The notes beneath the pieces were generated by a model. It was given only the letters and a program-made list of their open reading frames with translations, did no database searches and had not been told where the DNA came from. Of a DNA stretch of 64,000 nt, positions 22,251 to 33,715 are shown piece after piece. The position numbers and the translations under genes are program-made. Position 1 is the stretch's first letter. Each line of letters opens with the position of its first letter. This DNA is from Diphasiastrum complanatum (lineage: Eukaryota; Streptophyta; Lycopodiopsida; Lycopodiales; Lycopodiaceae): the NCBI GenBank assembly GCA_029204225.1, contig CM055098.1, forward strand, positions 7,032,746 to 7,096,745. Direction: 5' to 3'.

Positions 22251-22800
22251 TACTTTGTCGTGCCCTTGTTGGTGTACAAGGCGTGAGAATCAGCTGAGGA
22301 ACTTGAGGCTTCGTTCCTTCGCGTGTCTTCCTGCAACAACATAGTGATGACTCTCGAAAGAGTCAACTCTGGATGAGTCGTGATGATCATCACCCAGCTA
22401 TCGTAAGAACTTGGCAAGCTTGTAAGCAGTTGCATCACTATGTTTTGATCGTCTATGACAGATCCAACAGCGGCCATTTGCCTTAGCAGGTTCTTGAATT
22501 GATTAATGTGATTCTACAGAGAATCACCATTTGTCATCTTGAGGGAGTAGAATTTCTTCCTAAGATGTAGCTTTGAATCTACATCTCGCACTTTGTATAG
22601 ATGTCCCAGACTTCTTTCAATGTCTGAGCCTCGGATACATGGCCGATCTGTGTATCTGTGATGTTGAGGATGAACAGCGCAAAAGCTTTTCCATCCTTCA
22701 GCTTTCATCTGGCGATTGCCGCATTGTCTGTAGGAGGAGTAAATCCAACAATCACGACTTGCAGTAGTTGCATTCCCAAGGTAGCATGACCTCACCTTCA
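22251..22800 (-). pseudogene. Copia 4: gag, frameshifted
   Basis: The downstream frame (22477-22250) contains DQNIVMQLLTSLPSSYDSW, a UBN2-type copia gag signature. The upstream part is readable only across frameshifts, for example KDGKAFALFILNITDTQIGH. A 21-bp stretch at 22730-22750 is identical to the first 21 bp of this element's 3' LTR (19605-19625). The true gag start and 5' LTR are not found; a solo LTR of another family starts 33 bp away. Confidence 0.75.
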
Positions 22801-22832
22801 ACCTATTAGCAAAAAGTATGGAAGAGTGAACC

Positions 22833-23246
22833 TATGTGAGAGAAGAGAGAAACATATATATAGAGAGAGAGAGACCCAATTAGGAGAATTGTTTTCGATT
22901 AGCAGAATTGGATTTACAATACAAAAGAAATGGCCTCCTTTTATAGTTGAGAGGTAGACCTAATTTCCTACCTCCCTTTACTTTCAAATTCAAATAAAGA
23001 ACCCTCCGATCACTAACTTAACTTTTAGGCCTCTAAACTTGTTTACTTGCGTAAATAGCCTTAAAGTCTTTTTATTGCTATCTATTTGATCAAATAACAA
23101 TGTGATCATTGGGTTGGACTTACACACACAGGGTGCCAAATCCCTCTCACTTACTAATTGCTAATAAATGAATAATCTAATTAGGATTGCCTCAGTAAAT
23201 GAATAATTTAATTAGGGTTGCCTCGATATCCACAAACCATCCAACA
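22833..23246 (-). repeat. Solo LTR, family S, copy 1
   Basis: On the minus strand it runs from TGTTGGATGGTTTGTGG at 23246 to CTCTCACA at 22833, about 414 bp. It aligns over its length with 45244-45682. A TATA (CAACTATAAAAGG on the minus strand, about 22937) is followed by a short GA/CT run at 22865-22875. No internal domain of the same element is adjacent on either side. Flanking 5-mers do not match, so target duplication is unproved. Confidence 0.7.
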
Positions 23247-23539
23247 GTATCCCCCACCAAAGCTGGTGACAGTCCCACAACACCTTCCTCAACGCTTGAA
23301 TCTTGCGGAATGTTGTGTGGTGACAAAGTTGGAAAAAGGTGATTATTCGGTTGCAAAAATAAAAATTTCTTGCTACAGGAAAAGCGTAGATATCGATTTT
23401 CTTACATAAGATAATGCTTGCTGATTTTGATCATCGTGGATAGGTGGAGCTACTAGCAATGACAATGTTGAAGCTAATAACAAGATTACAAAAAAAAAAA
23501 AATTGACAATTTCAAATATTTGTAAAATCCTCAATACTT
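23247..23539. other. Spacer without gene
   Basis: AT-rich sequence between the solo LTR and the copia 5 LTR. A 63-codon ORF starts at 23218 but overlaps the LTR and has no domain. Nothing else is seen. Confidence 0.5.
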
Positions 23540-23795
23540 ACAGGAACACAGATCATGCTACACAATAACACAGACAGAAAGAACTCTTTACACCAAGCTC
23601 ACATAGCAACTGTATTTCTCAAAACCAAATACACTGTACATATAGTTCTTCACTATGGAAACCCATGTGGCCCAGGTTGCCATTGACGGGACGCGTGTCC
23701 CATTGACTCACCTCGTGGCGAGGCCAACTAGTCTTTATCCACTGATAGGACCCACAGTACAGTAACACAGTAGTTCTACTTTAATTCTAAGTCTC
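23540..23795 (-). repeat. 3' LTR of copia 5
   Basis: It lies just beyond the polyprotein end on the minus strand, after a purine-rich AAGGAGAGACT. The block from the start (AGAATTAAAGTAGAAC) to GATCTGTGTTCC matches the plus strand at 42884-43128 closely. A TATATGTACAGTG segment (minus) may be the core promoter. Exact termini are uncertain by a few bases. Confidence 0.65.
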
Positions 23796-23846
23796 TCCTT
23801 AAAAGTAGAATCTACTTTTTATACATCCATATACATAGCTTCAAAG

Positions 23847-24488
23847 TTAACAAACTTCTAATACAGAAAGCTTTGATCTAAACTTATCAAACTTTTCTCT
23901 AATGAGTGGCTTAGTGAAAATGTCAGCTAGTTGTTTGTTCGTACTACAATGAACAACATGAATTTCATGACTCAGTAGCCTCTCACATATAAAGTGATAC
24001 TGAATCTCAATGTGTTTGGTTCTTGCATGGAACACTGGATTCTTTGCTAGCTGAATGCCACTTAGACTGTCGCTATGTATAGTCATGGGATTTTTCTGTT
24101 TCATGCCAACTTCATCCAAGATTTGCCTCAACCATATAGCTTCTTGTGTTGCACTACACATTGCCTTATACTCTACTTCTGTTGCAGATAGAGACTGTAC
24201 TTTGCTTCTTACTAGATAGGAAAAACAACTGTCGCAAAGCTGGAATACATAACATGTGGTGGATCTACGATCATCATAGTCACCTCCCCAATCCGCATCC
24301 ACGTAGCCACATAACTCAGGTAAACCCTCATGCTTCCTGTACACCAAGCCATAATCGGAAGTGCCTTTGACATAACGTAAAATGCGCTTGGCTGCCTTCC
24401 AATGCATTTCTATAGGTGCTACCATAAACTGACTTACAATACCAACAGCATAGGATATATCTGGTGTAGTCATGGTAAGATAAATCAA
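23847..24488 (-). pseudogene. Copia 5 RNase H
   Basis: The 213-codon open frame contains LCGYVDADWGGDYDDRRSTT, LSATEVEYKAMC, HSDSLSGIQLAKNP, FHARTKHIEIQYHFICERL and ADIFTKPLI at the end. The Asp of VDAD and Glu of TEVEY are kept, while the usual CDNQSA is altered to SDSLSG; the second Asp is retained. It ends 12 codons after the FTKPL motif. It is fused by frame to the RT end (MIYLTMTTPDISYAVGIVSQ). Confidence 0.92.
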
Positions 24489-25500
24489 GCTCCCTACTAA
24501 CTGCCTATACAGCGTAGCATCAAATGGCTGTGATTTGTCAAGTTAAGAAAGCTTTTTACTTGGTTCAATAGGAGTGTTCACTGGCTTGCAATCCTGCAAC
24601 CTGAACCTGTGCAACAACTCTCTGACATACTTCACCTGTGTCTTTGTGACTTTTTTGTCACACCTCCACTCCAAGGCAATAATACGTTAGGCTGAGATCT
24701 GTCATCTTGAATTGTTCCATGAGGTCTTTCTTGATCATGTCTATCATCTCTTGATTATTTCCCGTGCTAATCAAGTCATCAACATAAAGAGCAACCAAGC
24801 AACCATACCATCAAAGCATAAGACATAAAGATCTGGATCGGAATGTGTTCTCACCATCCCCTTAGAACAAAAGCAGGCATCAATCCTGCTGTACCACACA
24901 CGTGGTGTCTGTTTAAGACCATAAAGTGCTTTCTTCAAGTGACATACTTTATTCTCCTAACCTTTCGCTACAAAGCCTTCAGGGATCCATGAACACCTCT
25001 TCTTCTAACTCGCCATTTAGAAAAGCAGATTTTACATCCATCAGATGCAAAGGCCAACCAAAATGTGAAGCTAAAGCAACAAGTAGACGTAGAGTATTCC
25101 ACTTACATATTGGCGCAAAGGTCTACTCATAGTCGATGCCTTTACTTTGTGCATAACCTTTGATCACTAATCTTGCTTTGTGTTTTGCTATACTTCCATC
25201 TACATGATACTTAGTCTTGTATACCCATTTACAACCAATGGGTTTCTTGCCAACTGGTGGTTCCAAAAAGTCTCATGTGCTATGCCTAGATGGTTGACTA
25301 AATGTCCTCTTCCATGGCCTTGACCCAAATGTCATCATCCTTCGCTTCAACATAAGTCGAAGGTTATTTGCTTTGAATAATGCTAGATAAAAGAGCATAA
25401 TTTGCTTCATACCTTTCAGGCTATGTCTTCTCTCTTGTTGATCTTCATAGCTCTCCTTGAATAGATGATCCTGGAAAGTCATCTATGTCGCGGCTCTTCA
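24489..25500 (-). pseudogene. Copia 5 reverse transcriptase, frameshifted
   Basis: Across frames the minus strand shows the RT core, including an intact catalytic ALYVDDLISTGN (YVDD at 24775-24786) and QEMIDMIKKDL. Other recognisable pieces lie near 25200 (the CKWVYK region) and 24900-25080 (PVARLE/DVKSAFLNGE region). Many single-base indels separate them, so no long ORF exists. Confidence 0.8.
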
Positions 25501-25660
25501 TCAATCTCTCAAACCACTTAGGGAGCTTCATGTCAGGTGAACGGCTTCTTGGTGAAAATGAATCCCACGGTACATCTTTCTCCTTGCATTTATCACTTGC
25601 AACTTCAATCCTTTTTGTACCAAAAGGTTTATCTCTACCTCTCCAACCCGTTTCTTGAGG

Positions 25661-26475
25661 TTAAGTAGTAGTATCATGAGGTGTATCCTCATGTCCATCA
25701 CTACGAAGGTCAATAAATGGATCATCATCAGGAGGAATCCTCATTGTACCATCTTTCCCACTGGATGTGTCCGTCTTCTCAGCATCCTTGTCTTCATACA
25801 TCTTAGATTCATCAAAGATAACATGACAACTAATGTGCATTTTGTTCTCCACTTGATCAAAACATCTATAGCCCTTCACACAATCATCATATCCTAGGAA
25901 TATGCACTTGATAGCTTTTACATCAAGCTTACATCTTTCTTCCTTAGGAATGTGTACAAAGGCTTTACATCCAAAGATTCGCAAATGGTTCACCTTTGGC
26001 TTCTTCTTCGTGAATGCCTCCTCAGGCGTTATCTTTGGTATGGCAATGTTAGGACTTCTATTTTGAAGATAGACTGCCGTACTACATGCTTCTGACCAAA
26101 AATCTTTGGTAGCTTCATCTCAACTAGCATAGATCTGGCACTTTCCACTATCGTATGATTCTTACGCCCAGCTACACCATTGAGTTCAGGATTATGAGCT
26201 TGCGTAAATTGTCTTTTGATCCCACATTGATCACAAAGGTCATTGAAGTCAGTAGACTTGTACTCACCTCCACTATCAGATCTTAGAACTTTGATCTTCC
26301 TACCTGTTTGATTTTCGACCAATGCTTTGAAGCTCTTGAAAGTGGCAAACGCATCCAATTTTTTCTTCAAGAATTAAATCCACGTCTTGCGTGACATGTC
26401 ATCAATGAAGGTCATGAAATAGAAGGCTTTACCTAAGGACATAGTCCTCATAGGCCCGCATAGATCTGTGTGGAT
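25661..26475 (-). pseudogene. Copia 5 integrase and linker
   Basis: The minus strand shows DLIHTDLCGPM (first catalytic Asp), FIDDMSRKTW, then VLRSDSGGEYKSTDF (second Asp). At the third position the text is NGVAGRKNHT, so the catalytic Glu of NGVAERKNR is Gly. A frameshift near 26030 leads to LRIFGCKAFVHIPKEER, the conserved C-terminal box, and an acidic linker. A catalytically dead integrase is inferred from the Glu-to-Gly change alone. Confidence 0.9.
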
Positions 26476-26960
26476 CAAGTCCAAGATGTTCTTCGCCCTT
26501 GCAACACCACCTTTATTAAATTTCTCTTGATGTTGCTTCCCATACACACATGATTCGTCTTCAAGTGGTCTTCCATCATAGGCAATCCTCTCACCATTTT
26601 CAATTTCCTCATCAAGCTAAGGTTTCCTAGGTTCAAATGACCAAGCCTTTTATGCCATAGTTCAGTTTGCAATGGAATGGACAAGATAAGTCCATGTTTC
26701 CCCTTGATTGTAGCATTCAACCTGTACAATTTAGTATTGGGCTCCCCTATACCATCTATAGTAACCTTGAACTTTTGGTTCACATCCTTCACAAAGCAAC
26801 GATCATGGGCAAATTCTACTTTCAATTTTTTATCAGTAATGACACCAACAAAAAGTAGATTTTTCTTCAAACATGGTACATAAAGTACCTTCTTGATCGT
26901 CCTGCTTTTACCATCAGGTAGTTGGATTGAAACGGTGTCTATCCCCTTGATCTTGCACAC
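26475..26960 (-). pseudogene. Copia 5 pre-integrase domain
   Basis: The frame contains VLYVPCLKKNLLFVGVITD and LWHKRLGHLNLGNLSLMRK, the H-H half of the zinc site of the gag-pre-integrase domain; the C-C half (NHVCMGSNIKR) is eroded. It follows the protease segment and precedes integrase, as in other copia elements. Confidence 0.85.
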
Positions 26961-27352
26961 ATCACCATTTGCTTGTAAACAGACATTCCATTATTCAACT
27001 CTCTCAAGCTACTGAACCAATCTTGGTTATCTGTCATGTGTCTTGTGGCTCCTGAGTCAATGTACCACGCTTGATCATCTTGATTAGATGACAATGCTGA
27101 GATGACGATGCTAGAGTCTTCAATTTCACCTTCGTCGACAAGGTTACCTACTTGCTTTGGATTTCCCTTGCCTGATTCCGCCAAGAATTTCCAACATTCG
27201 CTCTTCCAATGGCCTTTTTTGCCGCAATGGAAGCATTTGCCCTTCTTCTTGGTCTTGTTGGATGCCTCATCCTCCTGAGTCTTGGTGAATTGCTGCTTAG
27301 ACTTCTTCTTGCCCTTGCCTTTGTCTTGTTTTTGGCATGTCTTGATCGTCAA
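26939..27352 (-). pseudogene. Copia 5 zinc knuckle and protease
   Basis: A 137-codon frame holds a Lys-rich basic patch, one good CCHC knuckle (CFHCGKKGHWKSEC) and the protease active site WYIDSGATRHMTDNQDWF with the catalytic Asp intact. The frame is lost shortly after the active site, near LNNGMSVYKQM. This contrasts with the Asn variants in copia 4 and 6. Confidence 0.92.
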
Positions 27353-27469
27353 TATTTTGACATCTAGTTTTCACCATTTCTCATCGTTGCTCCTCCTGTA
27401 TCAAGATTCCTATGAGCTCACGTCAAAGGTTGGCAATCTTTCTCTTGATGCTATCCCACTCACAAACAT

Positions 27470-27951
27470 CTAATAAGGTTTTGCAATGCCACACAATGCA
27501 TTGTGCACCAGCTCAATATCATGTATGCGCTCACCAATAGAATGCAGTTCATCCCTCATTGTCTTGATTCTGGTGATGTACGTTTGAATGTGCTTTTGTT
27601 CCATTCGAGAACTATTCAGTTTTGACTTCAGAAACATAATCCTTGATGGATTTGACATCTCAAACTGCTCCTTTAGCACATCCATGCCTGTCTAGGTGTA
27701 ATGGCATCACTTATATGGGCAATGATGTGGTCTTTCACTGACAAGTTGATGAAGGTCAAAGCCCTCCTCGCCTTTCTGTCGAACACTTTAATGTCTGCTT
27801 CATTTGGCGGTCCTCTCTCATCACCTGTGATGACATCCCACAGTTCCATCTCTATCAATATGTTTTTCATTTTGAATTTCCACACTACATAGTTGGAAAT
27901 CCCGTCCAACTTGCTACTTTCGCTCAAAATGGACTCTCTCATGTTCATCAT
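27470..27951 (-). pseudogene. Copia 5 gag N-terminal half
   Basis: The first frame (27951-27673) starts MMNMRESILSESSKLDGISN and contains NYVVWKFKMKNILIEMELWD and ALTFINLSVKDHII, typical of copia gag. The second frame (27685-27470) contains FLKSKLNSSRMEQKHIQTYI and continues the gag fold. A frameshift at about 27680 and a stop near 27470 break it. The start is chosen because a leader-like region lies directly upstream. Confidence 0.85.
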
Positions 27952-28248
27952 CCCAAAATTACCTAAAACTGCAACTTGTTAGAAAATGGTGAACTCCTGC
28001 AACTTTGTCGCACGAACAGGACACGAAGGTCGAACGAGAACAATTCGTGACAGTCAACTTGTCTTTGACTTGAAGCATGAACGATTCGCAAATCAATTGC
28101 AAATCGTAAACACACCTCTAGGACCGCAAAACGGAAAGAACAAAACAAACAAAGAAAAATCCTTTGCACTGCCAACTGGAAGCTCGACGGGCTTCATGCC
28201 CAACTAAAATGAATAGCAACGATGGAGACTAACTAACTAGTTGATTAG
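27952..28248. other. Leader remnant between copia 5 and copia 6
   Basis: About 300 bp upstream (minus strand) of copia 5 gag carries no primer site or LTR. It ends at the inferred start of the copia 6 LTR, so copia 6 may have landed in the copia 5 leader, or the two 5' ends were joined by deletion. Nothing else is seen. Confidence 0.4.
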
Positions 28249-28734
28249 TGTTAGCTAGTCTTGTGATTCTACGTTTAGCCATCTTGTAAACTCCACATAG
28301 TGGAGGTATAAACAATCCTCTCTGTATCATAACCAAAATAAGAGAAAAAAGAAGAGAGATAGTATATACAGAGATCTGTAAGAAACAGAGAGAGACGTAG
28401 CAAATAGAGTAAGAAATCAAAATACCATAGTTGTACATGAAAGTCTGCCAATGAGCAAAACACAGCAAAAGAGTAGAGAGTCAATCAGCCAACGAGCGAG
28501 ACACTGACGGTCTCGTTCTAAAACCAAACCGGCAATATAATCGCTCTATTTCGTGTATCTCTTGGCCTTGTGCTGTGTCTCTTGATTGCTAGAGTAAAAT
28601 ATGTTCTGTGATGCGTAGTAGAGTGTCTGGGATCCCGTAAGAGCTTCCACGCGAAAAGAAAATTCAAAGACTAAAAACTGTTCGCGAATCAGAATAGAGG
28701 ACGAACATGAAACAAAGAAAAAGCTTCCGCGACA
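28249..28734 (+). repeat. 5' LTR of copia 6
   Basis: It ends CGCGACA right before a strong primer site. The start TGTTAGCTAGTC at 28249 is inferred from the TG rule. GAGGTATAAACAATCC at about 28303 is a likely TATA, giving a short U3 and a long leader. GTTCGCGAATC-type motifs are shared with LTRs of copia 4 and 7. The 3' LTR is missing, so the length (about 486 bp) is provisional. Confidence 0.65.
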
Positions 28735-28747
28735 TGGTATCAGAGCC
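28735..28747 (+). promoter_or_regulatory. Primer-binding site of copia 6
   Basis: TGGTATCAGAGCC directly follows the LTR end, complementary to initiator tRNA-Met. Confidence 0.92.
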
Positions 28748-28801
28748 TACAGGTTATCACTACTGATATCCCAGCAGTGATTCTTTCAAAAAATACAATA
28801 T

Positions 28802-29390
28802 GGCTAAGACAATCCAGACCAGAGTAGCAATCAGTCTTGATGGTGCAAATTAGAATCTAGAAATTCAAAATCAAAACACTCCTGAAGGGCGAAGGCATCT
28901 GGTCGGTGACCAAGCTCTCAGAGGTGCAGCCTCCAGACGGAGACCCGAGGAGAGCTGAATGGATCAGAAAGGATGAGCGTGCAATGACGACCATCGTTTT
29001 GTCCATAGATGAAGATCTACTCATGCAGATTGAAAATTGCAAAAGCAGCCATGCAGTGTGGGAAAGATTAAAGTAGAAGTATGAAGTGAGGACTGCAGCT
29101 TCAGTCATGCACCTTCACAATCAGCTGCAATCCATACGGTGGGATGGCAACCAGTTAGGTCAACACGTTGAGAAGATCAAAATGATCTTCGCTCAACTCG
29201 CTGCATCAGGACAGAAGCACCAGGTCCCAGCACCACAGCAGCTGATGTACTTCATGAAATCTCTACCAACGTCCTATCAACCGCTGAGAATGCTCATACT
29301 GAGTCTACCAGATATGACATTCGACAAAGCAGTCAGTCTTGTCGCTGATGAGAGACGAAGGAGAAGGAAACAGTGATCAAGAGAAGGCTC
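28802..29390 (+). pseudogene. Copia 6 gag
   Basis: It begins ATGGCTAAGACAATCCAG, then after early stops and a frameshift reads KTLLKGEGIWSVTKLSEVQP, ERAMTTIVLSIDEDLLMQIE and, in the open 29086-29376 frame, HVEKIKMIFAQLAASGQ and LMYFMKSLPTSYQPLRML. This is UBN2-type copia gag. TAG codons occur where Trp is expected (after GAN, and after ERLK a Gln/Glu position). Confidence 0.85.
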
Positions 29391-30052
29391 TCTTCACGAA
29401 AGGAAAGAAGAAGAACAAAAACAAGCCAAGACTCGAGAAAACGAAGTCCTCGAATCAACAATCTTCTTCCTGCGATCACTGCCACACGGCCAACAAATGC
29501 TGGTTCAATCCAGCAATACATTGCATGCACTACAAGAAGAAAGAGCATTCTGCATAGACTACAAATTCAACCCAAAAAGAGAAAACAAAGCTGAAAAGGC
29601 AAACGTTGCAGAGTCATCAAAGGATGCTGAAAGAGGTGACGAAGCTTTCACGATACTTGACGAAGCTTTGACAAGCTACTCTGAACACGACTACAATGTA
29701 GTCATCAATTCAGGAGCAACATCTCACATAACCTGCAACAAGAAGATCTTGATCAACTTTCATGAACTCGAAAACGACAGAGTGGTGAGTCTAGGCGATG
29801 GAAGCAGACACGATGTCAAAGGCATCGGCTCTCTACAGCTATGAACACTGTCAAGCCAAGCAGAACTGCCAGGAGCACTCTATGTGCCCTCACTCATAAA
29901 GGATCTACTATCTGTATCCAAGATGACAGATCTAGACATTCGAGTTTTGTTCGATGACAACACTTGTCGTATGATTGAGAAGACAACAAACAAGTTGCTG
30001 ACAAAATCCCTACCAGGCCAAAATAATTAGAAACTCTGAAAGCATATTGAAT
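29391..30052 (+). pseudogene. Copia 6 zinc knuckles, protease and pre-integrase start
   Basis: Two knuckle-like motifs in tandem (CDHCHTANKC and CMHYKKKEH, both degenerate) match in spacing the double CCHC of copia 7. The protease active site reads VINSGATSHITCNKK, with Asn in place of the catalytic Asp. Coding continues with GALYVPSLIKDLLSVSKM. At 30052-30058 the frame is interrupted by the 10.2-kb element and resumes at 40253. Confidence 0.85.
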
Positions 30053-30057
30053 ACTTC

Positions 30058-32985
30058 TGTAATGTATTTTTCTGGTCAAAATTTCAAAAATTCAGCAACT
30101 ATAATCATTGATGTTGATTTTCTAGAAGAAAATGTGCTAGATGTATCTCATATGTGCAAAATCTACTATTATGCGACTTTTTACTGATATACGAATGTGG
30201 CTACGTTAAAGAGTAGCTATGAAATTCTATGGCATGTTCAAATGTCATAATCAATTTTCAAATGACAGTTATATCAAACAAATTAGAGCTATTTTTACTA
30301 TGTTACTATTTTTAGTAAGTTTGTTAAATAGCAATAAGCTATTTTATACAACACTCATAAGTGACTTTGATGGATGATAATATCGACAGTTGCTAATAGT
30401 TTTATTAAATGGCAATTTTTTGCCATATTGTAATGATGAAGTGTACTTTATATCATGATTAATAAAAGATGCCCAGGTACCTTTAAGACACTGACTTCAG
30501 TTTCAAGAAAAGGTCCAAAGGCTAAGGGTCCTGCAAACAACGACAATCAAAGTTCAGTTCAAGACGAAAATAACAAATCAGAGAAAATACGACAATTAAA
30601 TCAATGGTTGTGACAAGTAATACCCTTTCTAAGGTTAAGAATGTCTTTTATGAATTGGGACCATGACCTTATTATAAAGGTCCAGAAGAATACCGCAGAG
30701 TAAAATACAGTGACTAAGTTTGGTATCGTTTGACTAGTAGCTAACAACAATTTCTAAAAAGATTATCGAAGACAATTGGAAACTTCAAGCTGCAGCCAAG
30801 TAATGAAATAACACTACTTTATAGTTTAATAAGTTCTTGGGGAAAAATCGAAGAATCCGGATCGATCAACTATTGATAGAGTTAAAGGTATGCTTCCAAA
30901 ATGGCAGTTGGTCTCGTAAGTCAATGAAGTGTGTGTCTCTACGGAAAATGAAGGACTAACACATCACAAATGTTGCAATCATAATTGGGTGAATTGGTCC
31001 AAATACCAATGATTAATAATTTTGAAGAAATTGTCCTAGGAAGGCCAAAATGGTATAGAACGGCCTTTATATCAATATGAAAATTAGGGAACTTTATTGA
31101 AGGCATTTGTCCCTTCAATGAAGTTCAGTTTTGAAGAAAATACACTTCTAAAAGTCATTGGAGGAGGTCCTGCCATGGACTCTTTGATAATTCAGATCCC
31201 ACATATCCTTAATCGACACTTGTCAAATGGACCTAAAACTTTTTATCATAATGAGTAAAGTCAAATTCCATGAAATGGATTCAATGGAGAATGAAAGATG
31301 TTGGTGTTTTCAAGTGGAATGAAAATGAACCGTTTTCTCTCAACGAGGAGAAGAAGAAGGAAGGATCCGGGATGAAGCAATTCATTCGTTACAGTGTAGA
31401 AAAGAAGCATTCATTCAATCTCTGATTTTTTTTTCATTCCTACATTCTGTGAGCAAGGAATGCATTCACTTTGTGAGCAGAGATTCGTTCCTTGACATCC
31501 TTGCATTCAATGAGCAGATGCAATGAGCAGAGCATATTAATGGTATTCTTCAAAGAGATGCTTGATTTCTTTTGTGAATTATAAAACATTGATTGGAGCA
31601 GCAAAGTGCACATTAGCAACATTGATCCACACTCTCTCTCTCCAAACTGCTCTATCTCTCTCTCTCAGAATCGATGCCCTCCATCTCTCTCCCTCACAGC
31701 GCTCCCAATCTCTCCCTATCTAATCACCCTCTCTCAATCGCTACCCTCCCCACTCTCTCTCAGTCGCTATACTTTCCCTCTCTCAACGCAGTCAGCTCTC
31801 CATATCTCTCTCCCTCTCTGTTCGCTTTATGTCTCTCTCCCTATAGCCGCAAATCTCTCTCTCACTACTTGTGCTCTTCATCCCTCTGCGCCCTGGTCCC
31901 ATTTTACATCCCTGCGCATCTTTTTCCCTCTTCCTCGTAGTCAGCTGCTCCCTATCACTCCCTTTCCAATCTCTGTCAAGAGTTCTCTCTCTCTCTCTCG
32001 CATGATCTCTCTCTGCCGCTCTGTTTGTACCTTTCTTTCCTTCAGCAATCCCCCCCCCCCCCCCTCTTTTTCTTCTTGCTTCAAAACTCATTGGTAAAAT
32101 GAAGAAGATGACCTGGTAAAGATATAGATGGAACCAGCATTCTGGCAATAAATAATGTGGGAAAAATGCAGAAACTGAAGGACCCTCCTTGAAACTTAAG
32201 TCAGAGTAAAAAGACTGAGGTAATTTTCATTGCTCATCTCTATTTTTACTCATGTCCTAAATCACTTCATAATACAAATAGAAGATGAGTAAATGTTATT
32301 CTGTGTATTATTTCAATGACTATGAATGAAATTCAAGAATGGAAATCTGATTAGTCTATCTATACTAAATGTGTAATGCAGTCAGAGATGACTAACGGAT
32401 TTACCTTCTGCAGTAAGAATCATAGTTTTACAGTCAGTAATAATTCACTGATTTAATGTCTGAGGTAAAAAACAGTCAACATAAAATAAATTTCAGTCTC
32501 TGTTTTGGTTTACTCTATATATGCTCTATGCTTAACAAACATAATGGCAATTTACAAGCATAATAAATCCCATATTGCTAATCCATTGGATAACATGGAA
32601 AAGCTACCACTCAAAGTGGTTGAAAAACACCATTAGAGCTATATATATATATTTTCAAAACCACATACATTATCATGATAAAACCATTGAAAAAGATGGT
32701 CAAGCTTTCATAGATAAATCATGGCAATTGCATCAAAGATTGAATAAAATTAAGTTTGCTTGATTGGAGAGAATACAAGAATTAGTAAATGAAAAACATT
32801 TATATCATTGAAAAGAATATTTGAGATGGATTACTTATGAGGTGAATGGGTTCAAACTTAAGTTACCTTCTAGTATAATCTATGGCAATATCCGAACTAG
32901 AAACCCAATGACTGGCTTCATAATCCTACCAAAACCCTGCTATAGTATTATGAACACTATTAAGCAACACACAGAACGTACCACA
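30058..32985 (+). repeat. 5' LTR of the 10.2-kb element (2928 bp)
   Basis: It runs from TGTAATGTATTTTTC to CGTACCACA. TTATAAAA at 31579-31586 is the likely TATA, followed within 50 bp by about 430 bp of CT-rich sequence (31626-32050) and a 15-C run (32050-32064). The first 400 bp differ from the 3' LTR at roughly one base in twenty by eye. It contains about 150 bp near 32160-32310 and a shorter block near 32415 that the 3' LTR lacks. ORFs in the CT-rich part are composition artefacts. Confidence 0.93.
31579..31586 (+). promoter_or_regulatory. TATA box in the 5' LTR of the 10.2-kb element
   Basis: TTATAAAA sits in GTGAATTATAAAACATTG, just upstream of the CT-rich leader. At the matching place in the 3' LTR (39021) the text is TGATAAAA, so that copy has a mutated TATA. 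Confidence 0.6.
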
Positions 32986-33715
32986 TGTTTTATGGTGACC
33001 ACAATGGGATTTAGATCCATGAAAGACAGATACTCTAGTGGTATCCTAGTTCATGCTGCCATAGAGGATTTAGAAGGTTTAGAAGTGTTATCAATGCTCC
33101 TAATGTGAAAGAAATTGGACAAATACGAAAGGGAAACATACGTCTTGATGAAAAAGAAGAAGAAGAAAAAATTGAATATTCCACATGGAATTGACCTCGT
33201 GAAATCCTTTATATGTGTTTTGATTTTGAATGGACAATCATTATTTAATGATTGTATAGATGAAAAATGAATGATTGTAACTGTTGATCATGATGGTAAT
33301 AATGTGTGATAAATATTGTTGTTTGGACTTGGTGATATTTGTGAGATGTGTGAGCAAGATTGAATGTTTTCATGATTGAGTAGTACAACAGTTTCAAGAT
33401 TTGTAGAAGAAGTAAGGTATAGTGTTGGACAGAGAGGTGTAGGTGTGAAGCCTAGCCCCACCATCCTAACCTAGTCCTAGTGGGTGCCATCTTGAAGTAG
33501 ACAAGGAAAGTCACTCAAGAGGGATCAAAATTGCATGTCTTGAATGAGTGTTATTCATACTTGATAAACAAAAAGAAGAAGAAAAAAATTGTGAAAAAGA
33601 AGAAGAAGAAAACACATAGAAATGAAAGATGAAGAGAACTAGCTAAATAAGCTATAAGCATTACAAACTAAGTCCAATTCAAAATTGAAATCAATCATTA
33701 TCACCAAAGCTATAA

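Larger units (their letters stand above)
23847..27951 (-). mobile_element. Copia 5: near full-length Ty1/copia coding region
   Basis: Gag, zinc knuckle, protease, integrase, RT and RNase H follow in copia order on the minus strand, broken by several frameshifts and stops. It is the most complete pol in the window. The 5' LTR and primer site are not present above 27952: about 300 bp of leader-like sequence is followed by the copia 6 LTR in the opposite orientation. It is inactive by itself. Confidence 0.9.

Noticed and set aside
31606-32148. 118-163-codon ORFs in the 10.2-kb element LTR, also present in the 3' LTR (38965-39551)
   Set aside because: They fall in the CT-rich leader; Ser/Leu/Pro bias follows base composition, and both copies are kept open only because the LTRs are copies of each other.
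32575-33108. 62- and 95-codon ORFs at the 5' LTR end, repeated at 39842-40393
   Set aside because: Both copies are LTR sequence; frames are short, interrupted, and one runs into copia 6 coding by chance.
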